Notes: generated from the sequence alone by a model not told the origin. A DNA stretch of 64,000 bases from Trissonchulus latispiculum (GCA_030248195.1 JASAND010015780.1:124001-188000); one strand, 5' to 3'. Shown: positions 44,209-54,829, counted from the stretch's first letter. A program made the numbers and translations.

Positions 44209-44486
44209 AGGCCCGCACCCAGGATTTTCAAAAGGGGGGGGTCCAAGGTAAAATGCAAAGGGGGGTCTGGGGGGCGGAGCCCCCCAGAAGTTGAAAAATT
44301 TTTGCATTTTTGCCCAAAAACTGTACATTGGACGTTAATTTCTTGCTAAAAGTAAATTAACGCGCCGAAGGCGCGAAAATTTTTTAAAAATAGCTGTTTT
44401 TGTCATAAAAATAGCAAAAATTTTCCATTTTGTCATCCCAAAAGGGGGGGTCTAGACCCCTTAAACCCCCCCCTGGGTGCGGCCTT
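44209..44486. mobile_element. 278-bp MITE with 10-bp TSD inserted beside the YADD box
   Basis: GCGTCAGTGC is duplicated exactly (44199-44208 and 44487-44496). Ends AGGCCCGCACCCAGG and CCTGGGTGCGGCCTT. The interior has GGTCTGGGGGGCGGAGCCCC, a motif dispersed through the window. A 9-10 bp duplication would fit a Mutator-like family (inference). Confidence 0.88.
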
Positions 44487-44760
44487 GCGTCAGTGCTAGC
44501 ATCTATGCAGACGACGTGGCTATCTAGACCTCGGACCCCAACATCAAGAAGGCAGAAGCGCTTCTCCAGAAGGCACTGGACGCCATCTCGAAATGGGAAT
44601 GAAGCCCGTATAAATGCCGACAAATGCCAGTGCTGCATCTTTTCTACTCACAACAAAGAAGCCAGCCACGCCCCAGCCCTTCAGATCTGCGGAAAACGAA
44701 TATCGCACGATAAAGCACCCCCGTCTTTTAGGGATAAAATTTGACTGGAACCTATCCTTC
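44487..44760 (+). pseudogene. LINE RT C-terminal part after the MITE
   Basis: SASIYADDVAI followed by a TAG, then DPNIKKAEALLQKALDAI and ARINADKCQCCIFS in shifting frames, the usual palm/thumb sequence. It is cut at 44760 by the reverse-oriented LINE fragment and resumes at 45860 with FTPHITDLRQRM. Confidence 0.75.
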
Positions 44761-45847
44761 TTCTTCTTCTTCCTATTCCTGGACCATCGTGGAGAATATC
44801 CAATGTGGTTAGAGCAGCTCAGAGCCTTCCCACATCCCGGAGGAAGGCCAGAACCCGAGGGGGACCCTTCGATAAAATGTCCAGCCTAGGCCTGCTCCCC
44901 AGGTGACGGCGCCGGGCGGTGCTATGGGCGGGGCAATGGAGGAGGAGGTGGGCAAGATCCTCCTCTTGGGTCCCCCAGGAAGGACAAACCGGGGATTGGA
45001 CAATTCCTATTCGGAATTGTTGTTTTGCAAGGATAGAGCAGTGACCCTTGCAACGCAGCTGCGACAGAATCACGGGCTCCTTTCGGGTGAGACCGGCTTC
45101 TTGGGATTTTGACACGGGCAGATGTTCCGGGTAAATATATACCTTCGCTGTCGTACCGACCCCACAACTGATGACACTTCTCCTTGATGTAGCGTTTTAT
45201 GGCGGCTTTGGCAGTCAGCATATCGGCGTCAGACCGTCTCTGGTTTAGGAAGAGAGAATTTTTAGCTGCAATATCAGCAGCTTCATTTCCCCAGACTCCG
45301 ACGTGACTGGGGACCCATTGGATTGTGATATGGGTGCCGGCCGTCGTAACGGTCATCAGATTAGCCCGGATATCCCTTTTCAAGGTGGACATCGGTTGTA
45401 GGGGTCCAGATCTGAGTTTCTGGAATAGCGACCTGGAATCTGTACAGACCCTGAGTTCTGCAGAAGGGCTGTTGTTGTCCTGTCGATTTACAATCCAGTC
45501 CAGGCCGACTAGGAGGGCAGTTTCCTCTGCACGGAGACTAGAGCAGAGATCGCCAGCTGGTGCCTTCAGCTCGGCAACCTTTGTCCCTTGTCGGTCAGTA
45601 ACGACAACGCCGGCACCACCCTTTTTGTTGGCGTCTTGGACTGCACCGTCCGTCCAAAGGGTAAAGTCTGGCATCGGGAGAGAAGACAGAGTTGACATAG
45701 GTCGGTAGGCGAAGGCTCTTTTCATAACCAATGCCAACCAGCTCCTCCGCACGCAGAGAAAACGGAGGGAGATTAGCTTCCAGGCGTGCATAGTCGGCAA
45801 GAGTTCCTGCCAGACAGCCTGTGATTTTCCTATCCTATCCTATTCCT
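44761..45847 (-). mobile_element. Reverse-oriented, 5'-truncated related LINE fragment with 12-bp TSD
   Basis: AACCTATCCTTC lies on both sides (44749-44760 and 45848-45859), and the host LINE reads through when the insert is removed. On the minus strand the insert carries the end of the RT, RNase H and the C-terminal zinc motif, finishing in a (GAA)n tail at about 44761-44773. Confidence 0.85.
44819..45800 (-). pseudogene. RNase H and C-terminal zinc motif of the inserted LINE
   Basis: On the minus strand FTLWTDGAVQDANKKGG, CSSLRAEETALLVGL, VCTDSRSLFQKL and PSHVGVWGNEAADIAAK carry the four acidic residues of RNase HI in order. A frame change near 45115 leads into CPSWGTQEEDLAHLLLHCP, a C-x3-9-C...H-x4-C type tail typical of I/ingi-like elements. 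It removes RNA from RNA-DNA hybrids during retrotransposition. The frameshift and missing N-terminus make it a fragment, but the RNase H fold itself is intact and less decayed than the host copy. Confidence 0.85.
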
Positions 45848-45859
45848 AACCTATCCTTC

Positions 45860-47131
45860 ACCCCTCACATCACTGACCTCAGACAACGGATGCGACAACG
45901 AACTGCTGCCCTGATAGCCGTGGCCGGCCGAGCCTGGGGGCCAGGAAAGGAGGACTTCAGATGCATGTGCATGTATATAGCCTATATTAGACCGATCCTT
46001 GAATATGCGCTGGCCGCATGGTTCCCGTCGATCTCTAAATCAAACGAAGTGAAGCTGGAGGCCTCCCAAAATTCAGCTGCCAGTGATCACAGGTTGCCTG
46101 GCCGGAAGCCCGGCTGACTGTGTCCTGACGGAAGCAAATTTGCCATCCGTGAAAACCAGATCCAATGAATTAGTCGAATGTGTCTATGAAAAATCACTCC
46201 GGCTCCCATCTGAAAACCCCCGCCGCCGGACTGCGGAAGCTATCCTAACAGCCTCCGGAAGCTGTTGCTCTAGCTTTAGGGCGGAAACTTTTGCCGTCTT
46301 AGAAGGCCTCCGATGGATTAAATCCAACCGGAAACCCGAATGGTCAGAGATCAGAATCTGCTCAGACTCCAAATCTCTGATCACGAAGCTGCAATCCGGC
46401 CACCTGCGAGGAGACGGAAGCAAACTAATTTCTGAAATCTAGAAAGTCTTGCATCAGCTGGATGAACGGAGCATCCATTTCACATTTCAGTGGGTGCCAT
46501 CGCACACAGGAATCAACGGAAATGAGCTGGCCCATGAAGCGGCTAAATTGGCTTCGAAGCTGCTACAAGCAAATGTGCCTGTAGACTACTCAAGGGCAAA
46601 ATCAACTATCAAGCGACACTACCGGAACGAGTCGTTGGAAAATCAGAAAACCTACGATCAGATGGGAATCTACAATGGCCGTTCCAAAGCGGCCACTGTA
46701 GCGGAAGCAACAATGACCAGAAAGGAGCGTGTTCTGTTGGCACAATTGAGAGCCAATGGACACTGCAATCTACTGGCCCAGTACCGACACCGCATCGGTA
46801 TCTGTGCTTACCCGATATCCTAACTGTGGGCACCCGGAAGAAGATATCCTCATCTTTTTATCCATTGTCCGGCCCATACGGCAATGCGCACCGGCACCTT
46901 GGCTCTAATCCCACCATCTCGGTCCTTTCGGAGGTCCTGGAGTTCCTTAAGGGTGTGGAAGGTATTAACCTCTCCAATCATATTGGGACCCTCTCAGACG
47001 ATCCAGGAAATCACAACACAACACTGTCGTGCCTCTGTAATATACAGCACTCAAACTTACTAAAGCAGTGTTTCTGCGAAAGATCAGCTGAACGTCATCG
47101 ACGGTTATTGAACTGCGCTTACCGTGCCTAA
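45860..47131 (+). pseudogene. RT end, RNase H and zinc tail of the 2A LINE
   Basis: After the insertion the frame resumes with FTPHITDLRQRMRQRT and AYIRPILEYALAAWFPS (thumb region), then RNase H: SFRAETFAVLEGL, ICSDSKSLITKL, a TAG at 46439, then FQWVPSHTGINGNELAHEAAK. The N-terminal catalytic segment is damaged and the fourth acidic position reads HE rather than AD. The tail NCGHPEEDILI matches the zinc motif with a frame change. Decayed. Confidence 0.8.
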
Positions 47132-47150
47132 AACACACACACCAATCCAG

Positions 47151-48127
47151 TGTATTTTATGTGTTTTTATTGTATTTTCGCAAACTTTTTTAAAAAACAC
47201 TAAAAAGCACTCAAATTTTCACCTGAAGAAGCCAATTTTTAGTCATTTTTAGCATAATTTTAAGTTTTTTGCGAAAACCTATGCGCCTTCGGCGCAAAGA
47301 TTTCGTCTATCTTCTATATTTGTCGTCTTACTTAACATAGTTGAGCATAGCATAGCAAAGCCTTCATTGCCATTAGGGACTGTATATATATAATGAATGA
47401 AATTATGTTTCAAAATTCTGTATATAAATGGCAATAATAAAATTTACTGTCGAAAAGTACACGCTCTCAAGGTTTTGTGACCAAAATTTTGTAATTTTTA
47501 AAAAGTCTCAACGTCGGGGGGGGGGCTTGACCAAATGTGTTCACGTGATTTTAGTAGAAAGCAGAAAAATTTTTTCCAAAAATTTCGAATTGGCTTGAGA
47601 AATTCTGGAAGTTCTTTAATAATTTAGAACGGAATAAGGGAATAAAACAAATTCCGCTAAATCCGCACACATTTTTGCAATCGAGCCTATTCTGGACATT
47701 ATGTATATATATAACAATGTTCACAAAAAAATCAAAAATCGAAATTTTGCTGGCAATTTCGCAAATGAAGTCCGATCGAAAAACTTTTAGTACGTACGGA
47801 ATGGTAGTGACCCATTCTACATAAAATGGTGCAAATTTCATTCCGGTAGCCCTTGTGTAGCGGGAGTAATAAAAATTTTTGTGATTTTTTGTGAACGAAT
47901 TCACAAAAAAATCACTTGACCACAAAAAATCACCACCGGATCTGATCTCAGGATACATAGCTAGGAAATTTTTCTTTTCATGCATAAATAGAGCATAGTC
48001 CATAGTGTTACTATGCAAAAAAATTTGGACCCCCAATTTTCTCTTGCACACGCTGAACTTCGAATTTTGGTTCTCGGCCCCCGGGTCCAAAGTGGGTGCA
48101 CTGCAAAGTGCCCCGGTGCATCTCTAA
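47151..48127. other. No recognised gene
   Basis: AT-rich. A 179-codon minus-strand frame (47551-48090) has no recognisable similarity, is AT-driven and overlaps a small palindrome (47881-47915). I do not call it. Confidence 0.45.
47881..47915. repeat. 35-bp palindrome GTGATTTTTTGTGAA
   Basis: GTGATTTTTTGTGAA and TTCACAAAAAAATCAC pair around CGAA. A close relative occurs at 56583-56623. Confidence 0.75.
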
Positions 48128-48165
48128 TATATATATATATATATATATATATGCATATATATATA
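48128..48165. repeat. (AT)n microsatellite
   Basis: TA repeats immediately abut the left end of the foldback element. Confidence 0.9.
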
Positions 48166-48755
48166 CAAGAACCAAAAATGCTCCTTCGTCGCATGTAAAA
48201 TACATATGAGTACTCTCAGGCAGGTTGTACAAAGACGGAAACTAGCCTGTAAAATGCATATGAGTGGCGTTGAGGTTGTAAATTAAGGGAAACAAGTTGC
48301 AACGGCTTAACATATGAGCCTGTCCTATAACGAGGCTCATATTGGCGTATGTCATAATATAATTTGTCGAAATTTGACTTTCATATAAATAGCACGTAAA
48401 GCTTTTCATTACAAAATTGTCCTTCACACATCTTGTCGCTAAGACATTATACTGTGCATACGCATTATACGGCATGCCACTCTGCGCTGACTCAGAGCCA
48501 TGTGGGGAAAGCATTACGTATATATGTGAGAGTAGTGTGTCATAGTGTTCCGAGAATACAGTAGGTGTACTATAGTGCTTCCGGAAATAGTAGGTGCCAT
48601 GGTGTTTCGGGGAACATCAGCTTGCATATGTACAGTAAACTTGAGGTGTCGCAGTTCACTTTTCTGTCCATTTCTTTCAAGCCACAATGTTAACATGTTA
48701 TGTCTATTCATTCGTTTTTTCTTTAATATGATGACCTGATGATCTTTAAGATAGC

Positions 48756-49984
48756 ACTTACTTTGCACTTAATGCCTCCAACCGCGTGCGCGGTTATGGC
48801 TTGCCATCCCGTCTGCCACGATGTTTCTCCATTGAACCCGGTCCTCCGCTAGTTGTTGGCAAATCGTTAGCCAATCTCTTGCCCATATAGCGCCACCGTA
48901 AGCTGGTTTCAGGTGGATTACATCATTTTCTATCAGGTTAATCCACGTCTTCTTCGGAGCAGTCCGGCAGCACCACCAAGCGGGTGGCCTCGGGGTAAGA
49001 AGGGTTGATTTAGGCAGACGATCCATACGCATTCGGCATACATGGCCGAACCAACGAAGACGTCTACCCGTTATCAGCGACGAAATAGTATGCTGATTGA
49101 GGCACGTTCTGCGGATGTTGTCGTTTGTGTGCCTGTGTAGTCTCGAAATGCCCAGAATTTGACGCAAACACGACATCTGGAACACCTCGAGCCGCCGCTG
49201 ATCCTTCTCCAGAAGTCGCCAAGTCTCGCTGGCATAGAGCAGGACAGCGAGAACGACACTATTGTATACTCTTAACTTGACGGCGAGGCTAATCGGTCTA
49301 TTCCAAAGTCGCGGGCGGAGTCGTGCAAACGCCGAGGTTGCCTTAGCGATGCGGCTATCAACATCTTCTTGGGAGGAGACAGTGTTACTGCTGATTTGGG
49401 AGCCCAAATATAAAAAGCTCTGGACCTCCTCAATGTGGTTCCCGCTCAAGTGAATGTTGTCGGCGCCAAACACTTTGGTCTTAGATGGATTAATCACCAG
49501 TCCCAGCCTTCCAGCGGCTTCTGCCAGACCGTCCAGGTACAGCTGACCTTCCTCTGCTGTATCCGCAAGCAATATGAGGTCGTCGGCGTATGCCAGGTAA
49601 GAAACATTTAGGTCATTTCCCACTTGGACGCCAGTCCTTTGTATTTTAGACATGACCCAGTCCACAACCAGATTAAACAGCAATGGCGATATTACACAGC
49701 CTTGACGCACTCCAGTTGACACGTTGAACGGAGGAGACAGCTTTTGTGCTGATCTGACGCGGCTGCGGCCTCCATCGTAAAGGCTTTGCAGCAGAGTGAC
49801 CAGCTTTTCGGGAATTCCTTCGGCTCGGAGAGCACACCAAAGCGAAGGCCGATGTACACTGTCAAATGCTGCGGCAAAGTCAACAAATATAGCGACGAGG
49901 TGTTGCCCATGACGTATCCGTTTTTCCAAAATCTGGCGCAAGCTGAAGATGTTATCGATGGTACTTCTCCCAGGGCGAAATCCA
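48756..49984 (-). mobile_element. 5'-truncated RTE/Craniata-type LINE insertion, 15-bp TSD
   Basis: GATCTTTAAGATAGC is duplicated exactly at 48741-48755 and 49985-49999. The insert is entirely RT-coding on the minus strand with an intact frame, so the insertion appears recent. Confidence 0.92.
48769..49983 (-). CDS. Reverse transcriptase fragment (RTE-like), open reading frame intact
   Basis: On the minus strand the frame is open from the truncation point (GFRPGRSTIDNIFSLRQ, RT motif 2) through IFVDFAAAFDS (catalytic Asp), TGVRQGCVISPLLFN, YLAYADDLILL (YADD codons 49579-49590) and the LRWFGHVCRM thumb/tail signature common in RTE-type and related LINEs, to the stop at 48769. It is about 404 codons with no visible stop or frameshift. 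The N-terminal endonuclease and RT motifs 0-1 are missing, so it is not autonomous. An ATG within it at 49941 would start a 390-residue protein. It is flanked by the foldback arms, which are noncoding. Confidence 0.9.
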   Translation of the reverse strand, partial: GFRPGRSTIDNIFSLRQILEKRIRHGQHLVAIFVDFAAAFDSVHRPSLWCALRAEGIPEKLVTLLQSLYDGGRSRVRSAQKLSPPFNVSTGVRQGCVISPLLFNLVVDWVMSKIQRTGVQVGNDLNVSYLAYADDLILLADTAEEGQLYLDGLAEAAGRLGLVINPSKTKVFGADNIHLSGNHIEEVQSFLYLGSQISSNTVSSQEDVDSRIAKATSAFARLRPRLWNRPISLAVKLRVYNSVVLAVLLYASETWRLLEKDQRRLEVFQMSCLRQILGISRLHRHTNDNIRRTCLNQHTISSLITGRRLRWFGHVCRMRMDRLPKSTLLTPRPPAWWCCRTAPKKTWINLIENDVIHLKPAYGGAIWARDWLTICQQLAEDRVQWRNIVADGMASHNRARGWRH

Positions 49985-50275
49985 GATCTTTAAGATAGCT
50001 GCACTGTGACGCCAATATGAGCCTCGTTATAGGACAGGCTCATATGTTAAGCCGTTGCAACTTGTTTCCCTTAATTTACAACCTCAACGCCACTCATATG
50101 CATTTTACAGGCTAGTTTCCGTCTTTGTACAACCTGCCTGAGAGTACTCATATGTATTTTACATGCGACGAAGGAGCATTTTTGGTTCTTGTTTTCCATT
50201 CTTTTACATATGTATGCGCAAAAAAGAACCAACATAATATATTTCCGAACACCATGCGCAAGCAGATACTATTTT

Positions 50276-50747
50276 GACCACTTTTGGAAAATTTCATATT
50301 TCACCCAAAATCGCTTACGTCCCCACCCCACCACAGCACTCTACAGCCACTTTGGGCATGCAATTCTATGACAAAAGTTGCTCAGCTCACTTAGGGCTTT
50401 CATTTGGTACCAAATTTGACCACTTTTGAAAAATTTCATTTTTGACCGAAAATCGCCTAAGTCCCCACCCCACCCCTCCCCACTACGGCACGCTACAGCC
50501 ACTTTGAGCATGCAGTTCTATGACAAAAGTTGTTCAGCTCGCTTAGGGCTTTCATTTGGTACCAAATATGACCACTTTTGAAAAATTTCATTTTTGACCG
50601 AAAATCGCCTAAGTCCCCACCCCACCCCCCCCCCCACCACGGCACGCTACAGCCACTTTGAGCATGCAGTTCTATGACAAAAGTTGTTCAGCTCGCTTAG
50701 GGCTTTCATTTGGTACCAAATATGACCACTTTTGAAAAATTTCATTT
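50276..50747. repeat. Three tandem units of 142, 152 and 154 bp
   Basis: Each unit starts GACCACTTTTG and contains AATCGCCTAAGTCCCCACCC and TTCAGCTCGCTTAGGGCTTT. Unit length varies through the CCCC tract. Non-coding. Confidence 0.9.
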
Positions 50748-50814
50748 TGGACCACCTGACCCCTTACCGACTTGACCCCTCAGACGGTCAAGTGGAGCCA
50801 GCCCAGCAAAATGC

Positions 50815-51140
50815 GTGCGTTGTACAGCAAAACGCACACCGGAAATGAGCTGGGCGCACCAGAAAACCTCTATAGAGAAAGTTTTGAGAGGCCAAGTAGA
50901 GCCTAGTATGGACCTCCAGGAAACGGTTGCCGACATGACCCTCCAGACGGCAAAGTGGAAGCACCCCGGCAACATGGATGAGTCGGACGGCAAAACGGAC
51001 ACCGGGAATGAGCTGGGCGCACCAAAAAACCCCTATAGGCAAAGTTATGAGAGGCCAAGTAGAGCCTAGTATGGGCCTCCAGGTAGCGGTTGCCGACATG
51101 ACCCTCCAGACGGCAAAGTGGAACCAGCCCAGCAACATGG
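50815..51140. repeat. ~164-bp tandem repeat, two units plus partial
   Basis: ATGAGCTGGGCGCACCA, GAGGCCAAGTAGAGCC and GTTGCCGACATGACCC recur with a 164-bp spacing. Open frames on both strands here arise from the repeats. A degenerate third unit extends to about 51250. Confidence 0.8.
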
Positions 51141-51824
51141 GTCAGTCGGGCAGCAAAATTGATAGCGGGAATCGATTCTCCGTCCGCAAAAACCTTTGTA
51201 TGCAAGATTTGAGGCTTCCAGGTCGCAAAATAAGCGAAAAAACCAAGTTCAAAGTTGGACCCAAAATTCACCAACTTTGGCAGGCCAGTACACAAAAATT
51301 ACGCTCAGGGCCGGAAAATCATATAGCAATTGAACGACCCTGATATGTGTCCTATTCAGCCATATAGGCAGTATTGCCCCATATATAGCCCAGTCTGACT
51401 TATTACGGCGCCTTTGAAGCATACTTTTTGGCCATTTTAACGTTTTGGCCGACTTTGGCCCCCCGCCAAAAATTTTTTCCGGCTCTGGGAGGCATAAAAA
51501 CTAGCCTATCGGCTTATTTTTGTTGCGTACTCCAAGAATATATATGGTTTTCATAGGCAAAAATTTTTCTATCTGTTGTTATTAAAGCTACAAAACCCCC
51601 TTACCAGACGTCAAAGCGGAGAACCGGAAAAAAAAAACATCACTCTCGTAAGCGATTTTTGGCGTAACTTTTTAACGGAAAGTGGTACGGGGATGAAACT
51701 TCACACACATACTAAACTCGACACGTACAATTTTTTGCGCACATAATCTGCGCAGGATCTGCGCAGGAATCTGCGCAGCTTCTGCGCAGCCTTGTTTTAC
51801 ACGGTCATTCGACCATTTTCACTC
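51141..51824. other. No recognised gene
   Basis: Degenerate repeat sequence. A run of CTGCGCAG units at 51750-51790 is a short imperfect repeat. No exon is recognised. Confidence 0.45.
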
Positions 51825-51860
51825 ATATTATAGGGGTCGCTACCGCGACCCCTATGATAT
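51825..51860. repeat. TATTATAGGGG hairpin, second copy
   Basis: ATATTATAGGGGTCGC and GCGACCCCTATGATAT pair around TACC. Same hairpin as at 8263 and 58141. Confidence 0.8.
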
Positions 51861-52211
51861 ACGTACGTAAACTACAACCTTGGCTTATTCTAGTGGGGGT
51901 TGGGAGGTTCTGTTGCCCCCCTTCCAAAATAGCCCTCCCCCCAAACCTGAGGGTGCTTATTTCAAATTAGGTCAGGTCAAATTTTCACAAAATTTCGTCG
52001 CCCGATATTTTTGATCTGTTTTCTGCCTTTTGGCCACTGCACTTGCCTAGTTTTGTGATGAAAATTAACTTTTACAATGTACGCTACAAAAATTAGCGCT
52101 GTTTTTAGAAAAATTTTCGCACACCCCCAATTCCTTGCCCCTCGAACTTTTGTGGTTCCCCCCCCCAAGAAAAATCCTCTAAAATAAGCCCAGCTACAAC
52201 TATAAGCAAAC

Positions 52212-52366
52212 CTTCTGAAAGCTTCCAAATCTTCGGACCAAATACGGAACATGTGAAAACAGGATGTCGTAATATTTTCACAGAACTCCTTGCTAAACGT
52301 GACATCAGATCTGCCTTCCATTCTCGCAACCATAGACCTCAGCAAAGGAATAATGGCATTGTCCAT
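52212..52366 (-). CDS. Candidate first exon of a CENP-S/MHF1-like histone-fold gene
   Basis: The minus-strand ATG at 52366 opens 51 codons with normal codon use, then AGAAG|GTTTGCT gives a plausible, weak donor at 52211 (phase 2). VTFSKEFCENITT and SEDLEAFR match the start of the CENP-S/MHF1 histone fold: the alpha1-alpha2 region reading FSK-x-F/T...DLE-x-F, where the family continues with A-x-HAKR in the next exon. CENP-S works with CENP-X in kinetochores and with FANCM in DNA repair. CENP-T shares a similar DLEAF motif and is the alternative. I cannot find the exon with the rest of the fold. The terminal exon candidate at 39574-39813 may belong to it. Low to moderate certainty. Confidence 0.4.
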
Positions 52367-52618
52367 AACGAAGATGTCAAAAACACCTTAACCATGAAGT
52401 AGGTAATAGATGCCTGCCGAAAAATTGACAAAAAATTAAAAATTTATACTATTGCAAAATGTGAAATTTTTTTGAAGTTTGGAGTAGGCGGATAACCAGA
52501 TATCCGGACAGATATCCGTTAGCGCAAAATAGACGGATATTCGGATATGAAAAATATCCGGTGACCATCACTAGTGACCATATTTTGCAGTTTTCTTGGG
52601 GGAGGGGGGGTAGCTCCC

Positions 52619-52621
<3 letters not shown>

Positions 52622-52667
<46 letters not shown>
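52622..52667. repeat. (AT)n microsatellite
   Basis: About 23 TA repeats between a CCCCC tract and ACAGACGC. Confidence 0.95.
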
Positions 52668-52670
<3 letters not shown>

Positions 52671-53693
52671 CGCTTCCCCACGTTCGGCTATCCCTTAGAA
52701 CACTCCCCCGCGATTTTTGGACCCAAAAGTGAACTAAATTAGCCAGAAAAAAGTCAATTTTGAAAAAATCACTTTTAAAACGGTGTAAAAACGCCTAAAC
52801 CCCCCCCCCCCCCTGAAGATCCAATGTTCCACGGAAGCTATGATATTTTGGCAATAGTTAACTAATTTTTGGCCCCAAGAAGTGCTGGGGATGGGGGACA
52901 TAGGTGTAACGGAAATTTGGGGTGGGAGAGGCTCCCCTCCCCCCCCCCACCTTTTCTGGGGGCCCTGGAGACCCCCCCAACCCCCCCCTGAGGACCCCCC
53001 CAAACCCTCCCCCAAAAAAATTTTTCATTTTTTATGCCAAAAATTGCATTTTCAGCCGTTTATAATGATAAAAAACATCTAACCATAGAGTAATTTTAAC
53101 ATTAGACAATGGTTTTAAACTCAAAAACTTGATAGCCAACATGTTTCCAAATCCAAAATAAGGTCAATATTGAGTCATAAGATTCATAATACAGTTAAAA
53201 ACGTGTATTTATCATAACAGTTTAAGCCAAAAATTTGGACATTTCTGAAAATTTTTTCAAAATTTACCCTAAAAATACCCAAATTTTGGCCATTTTTCGC
53301 GCCGACCCCCCCCCCCCAAAAGTTTTGGGGGAGGGTTGAAAAAAGGATTACACCTATGGTGGGGGAGTGGGGCTTAGTGTAACCGGAATGTTTGGTTGGA
53401 GGAGGGGAGGGAGTAGAACTTTGGTGGTCGACCCCCGAAATGCAATGGGGAGTACCCCCCACCCCAAATTCACTCCTCAGAAGACAGTAGATGCATAGCT
53501 TCACCCACCAGGGAGGGTCATAGTTTCCTTTGGGTGGGGTTCTCCCCGCCCCAAAATTTTTGACCAATTTTACCCCCTCCCAGAATTTTTGACATACCCT
53601 CCCCCAACTTTCGGCTATCATCCCCCCCCCCAATTTTTTGAGTTTTTGACCCAAAAAATTTCTTGGGTCGACCACCAACCTACCAAGATTTAC
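52668..53693. other. No recognised gene; G/C homopolymer-rich decayed repeat
   Basis: Many poly-C/poly-G runs of 7-15 bp. Open frames rich in Gly/Pro follow these runs and are not genes. Phrases such as CCCCCCAAAA...TTTGGGGG recur at 52790-53680 and 54350-54720, suggesting one decayed element family. Confidence 0.5.
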
Positions 53694-54335
53694 CGGCACT
53701 TATAAAGATGGGGGGGACAAAAATTTAGCCTTGGTCCCCCCTTATGGTTCGAAAAAAATTTTTTGTCTCCGATTTGGATAAGAAGGTACACCTAGGGTAA
53801 ATCGAGGTCGCTGATTTCAAAAATCAAATCGAGAGATCGATCGATCAATCAATCGATCAGTAGAATCGATCGATCAAAATCGATCAAAAATTTTTTGTCT
53901 CCGATTTTGGCGAAAAGTCGCCTATAGGGTAATTCGGGGGCGCTGATTCCGAATCTGCAGTCGAAATTTCATGAAAATTGATCCTGCACCCGCAAAAACC
54001 GAGTTTCATCGATTTTTTCCAAAATCGTCTATAAGTCGAATTTGGCAGCCCGGATCGAAATTTCGACTGCAGATTCGGAATCAGCGCCCCCAAATTACCC
54101 TATAGGCGACTTTTCGCGAAAATCGGAGACAAAAAATTTTTTGATCGATTTTGATCGATCGATTCTACTGATCGATCGATTGATCGGATCGATCTCTCGA
54201 TTTGATTTTTGAAATCAGCGACCTCGATTTACCCTAGGGGTACCTTCTCATCCAAATCGAAGACAAAAAATTTTTTTCGAACCATAAGGGGGGACCAAGG
54301 CAAAATTTTTGTCCCCCCCATCTTTATAAGTGCCG
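53694..54335. repeat. 642-bp palindrome rich in ATCGATCGAT
   Basis: CGGCACTTATAAAGATGGGG pairs with the right end (ending TTATAAGTGCCG). The arms carry AAAAATTTTTTGTCTCCG, CGACCTCGATTTACCC and GATCGATCGATT blocks, centre about 54015. Related to 55274-55831 and, through its core, to 27375-27991. Confidence 0.9.
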
Positions 54336-54829
54336 ATTTACCTCCCCCCCAGACCCAAAGTTCCAGGGATACTATGGGTACTCCCCCAATTTTCGATATA
54401 CCGCTGGCCATAGTTTCCCCGGAAATTTTGGTTGGGGGCAAACTTCGAAAATTTGGTGGTCGACCCCCGAAATGTGATGGGGAGTACCGAACCGAACCGA
54501 ACCCCGAACCCCCCCCCCAAAATTCGGACCTCAAGACAATTCAAAAAATGGACTAACAACGCAAAAGTTTCTGTAGTTTGGGGGGGGGGTATAGTTGGTC
54601 GACTATTTTGGGGGTTACCCCCCAACCCCCCCCCCCCTGGGGAAACTATGCCCCTGGCCTCTCTCTCCCAATTTTCGACCAACTTTACCGCCTCCAGATT
54701 TTTTGACTAACCCTCCCCCAACGTTTGGCTACAAAAAAGATTTTTGGACCCCAAAAGTTACCTAAATTTGCCAGAAAAAAGTCATTTTTTGAAAAATGTT
54801 TCTAAAATTTTGACCCAAAATCGCTTTAA
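54336..54829. other. No recognised gene
   Basis: Poly-C/poly-G-rich decayed repeat. Frames on both strands are low-complexity. Confidence 0.45.

Larger units (their letters stand above)
39940..47150 (+). mobile_element. Decayed ingi/I-type LINE with 2A peptide, PHD finger, EN, RT and RNase H; four nested insertions
   Basis: Domain order from left to right: 2A (40304-40327), PHD finger, AP endonuclease, RT, RNase H, C-terminal zinc motif. Several stops and frameshifts. It is interrupted by insertions at 41193-41493, 41590-42830, 44209-44486 and 44761-45847. The ends are approximate: the 5' limit is set only by loss of similarity, the 3' limit by the last readable zinc-motif sequence and TAA near 47131. 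Confidence 0.85.
48166..50191. mobile_element. Foldback-type element with 183-bp perfect inverted ends
   Basis: Arms 48166-48348 and 50009-50191 read as exact complements over 183 bp, starting CAAGAACCAAAAATGCTCC. Within each arm CATATGAG recurs three to four times. After removing the retrotransposon insertion at 48756-49984 the element is about 0.8 kb. No transposase. A fragment of the same end lies at 61953-61997. Confidence 0.92.

Noticed and set aside
47551..48090. 179-codon minus-strand ORF
   Set aside because: AT-driven Phe/Ile/Asn-rich composition, no recognised domain, and it overlaps a palindromic repeat.
50815..51343. Overlapping ORFs of 84-130 codons on both strands
   Set aside because: Generated by a 164-bp tandem repeat. 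Similar peptides appear on both strands, as expected for repeats rather than genes.
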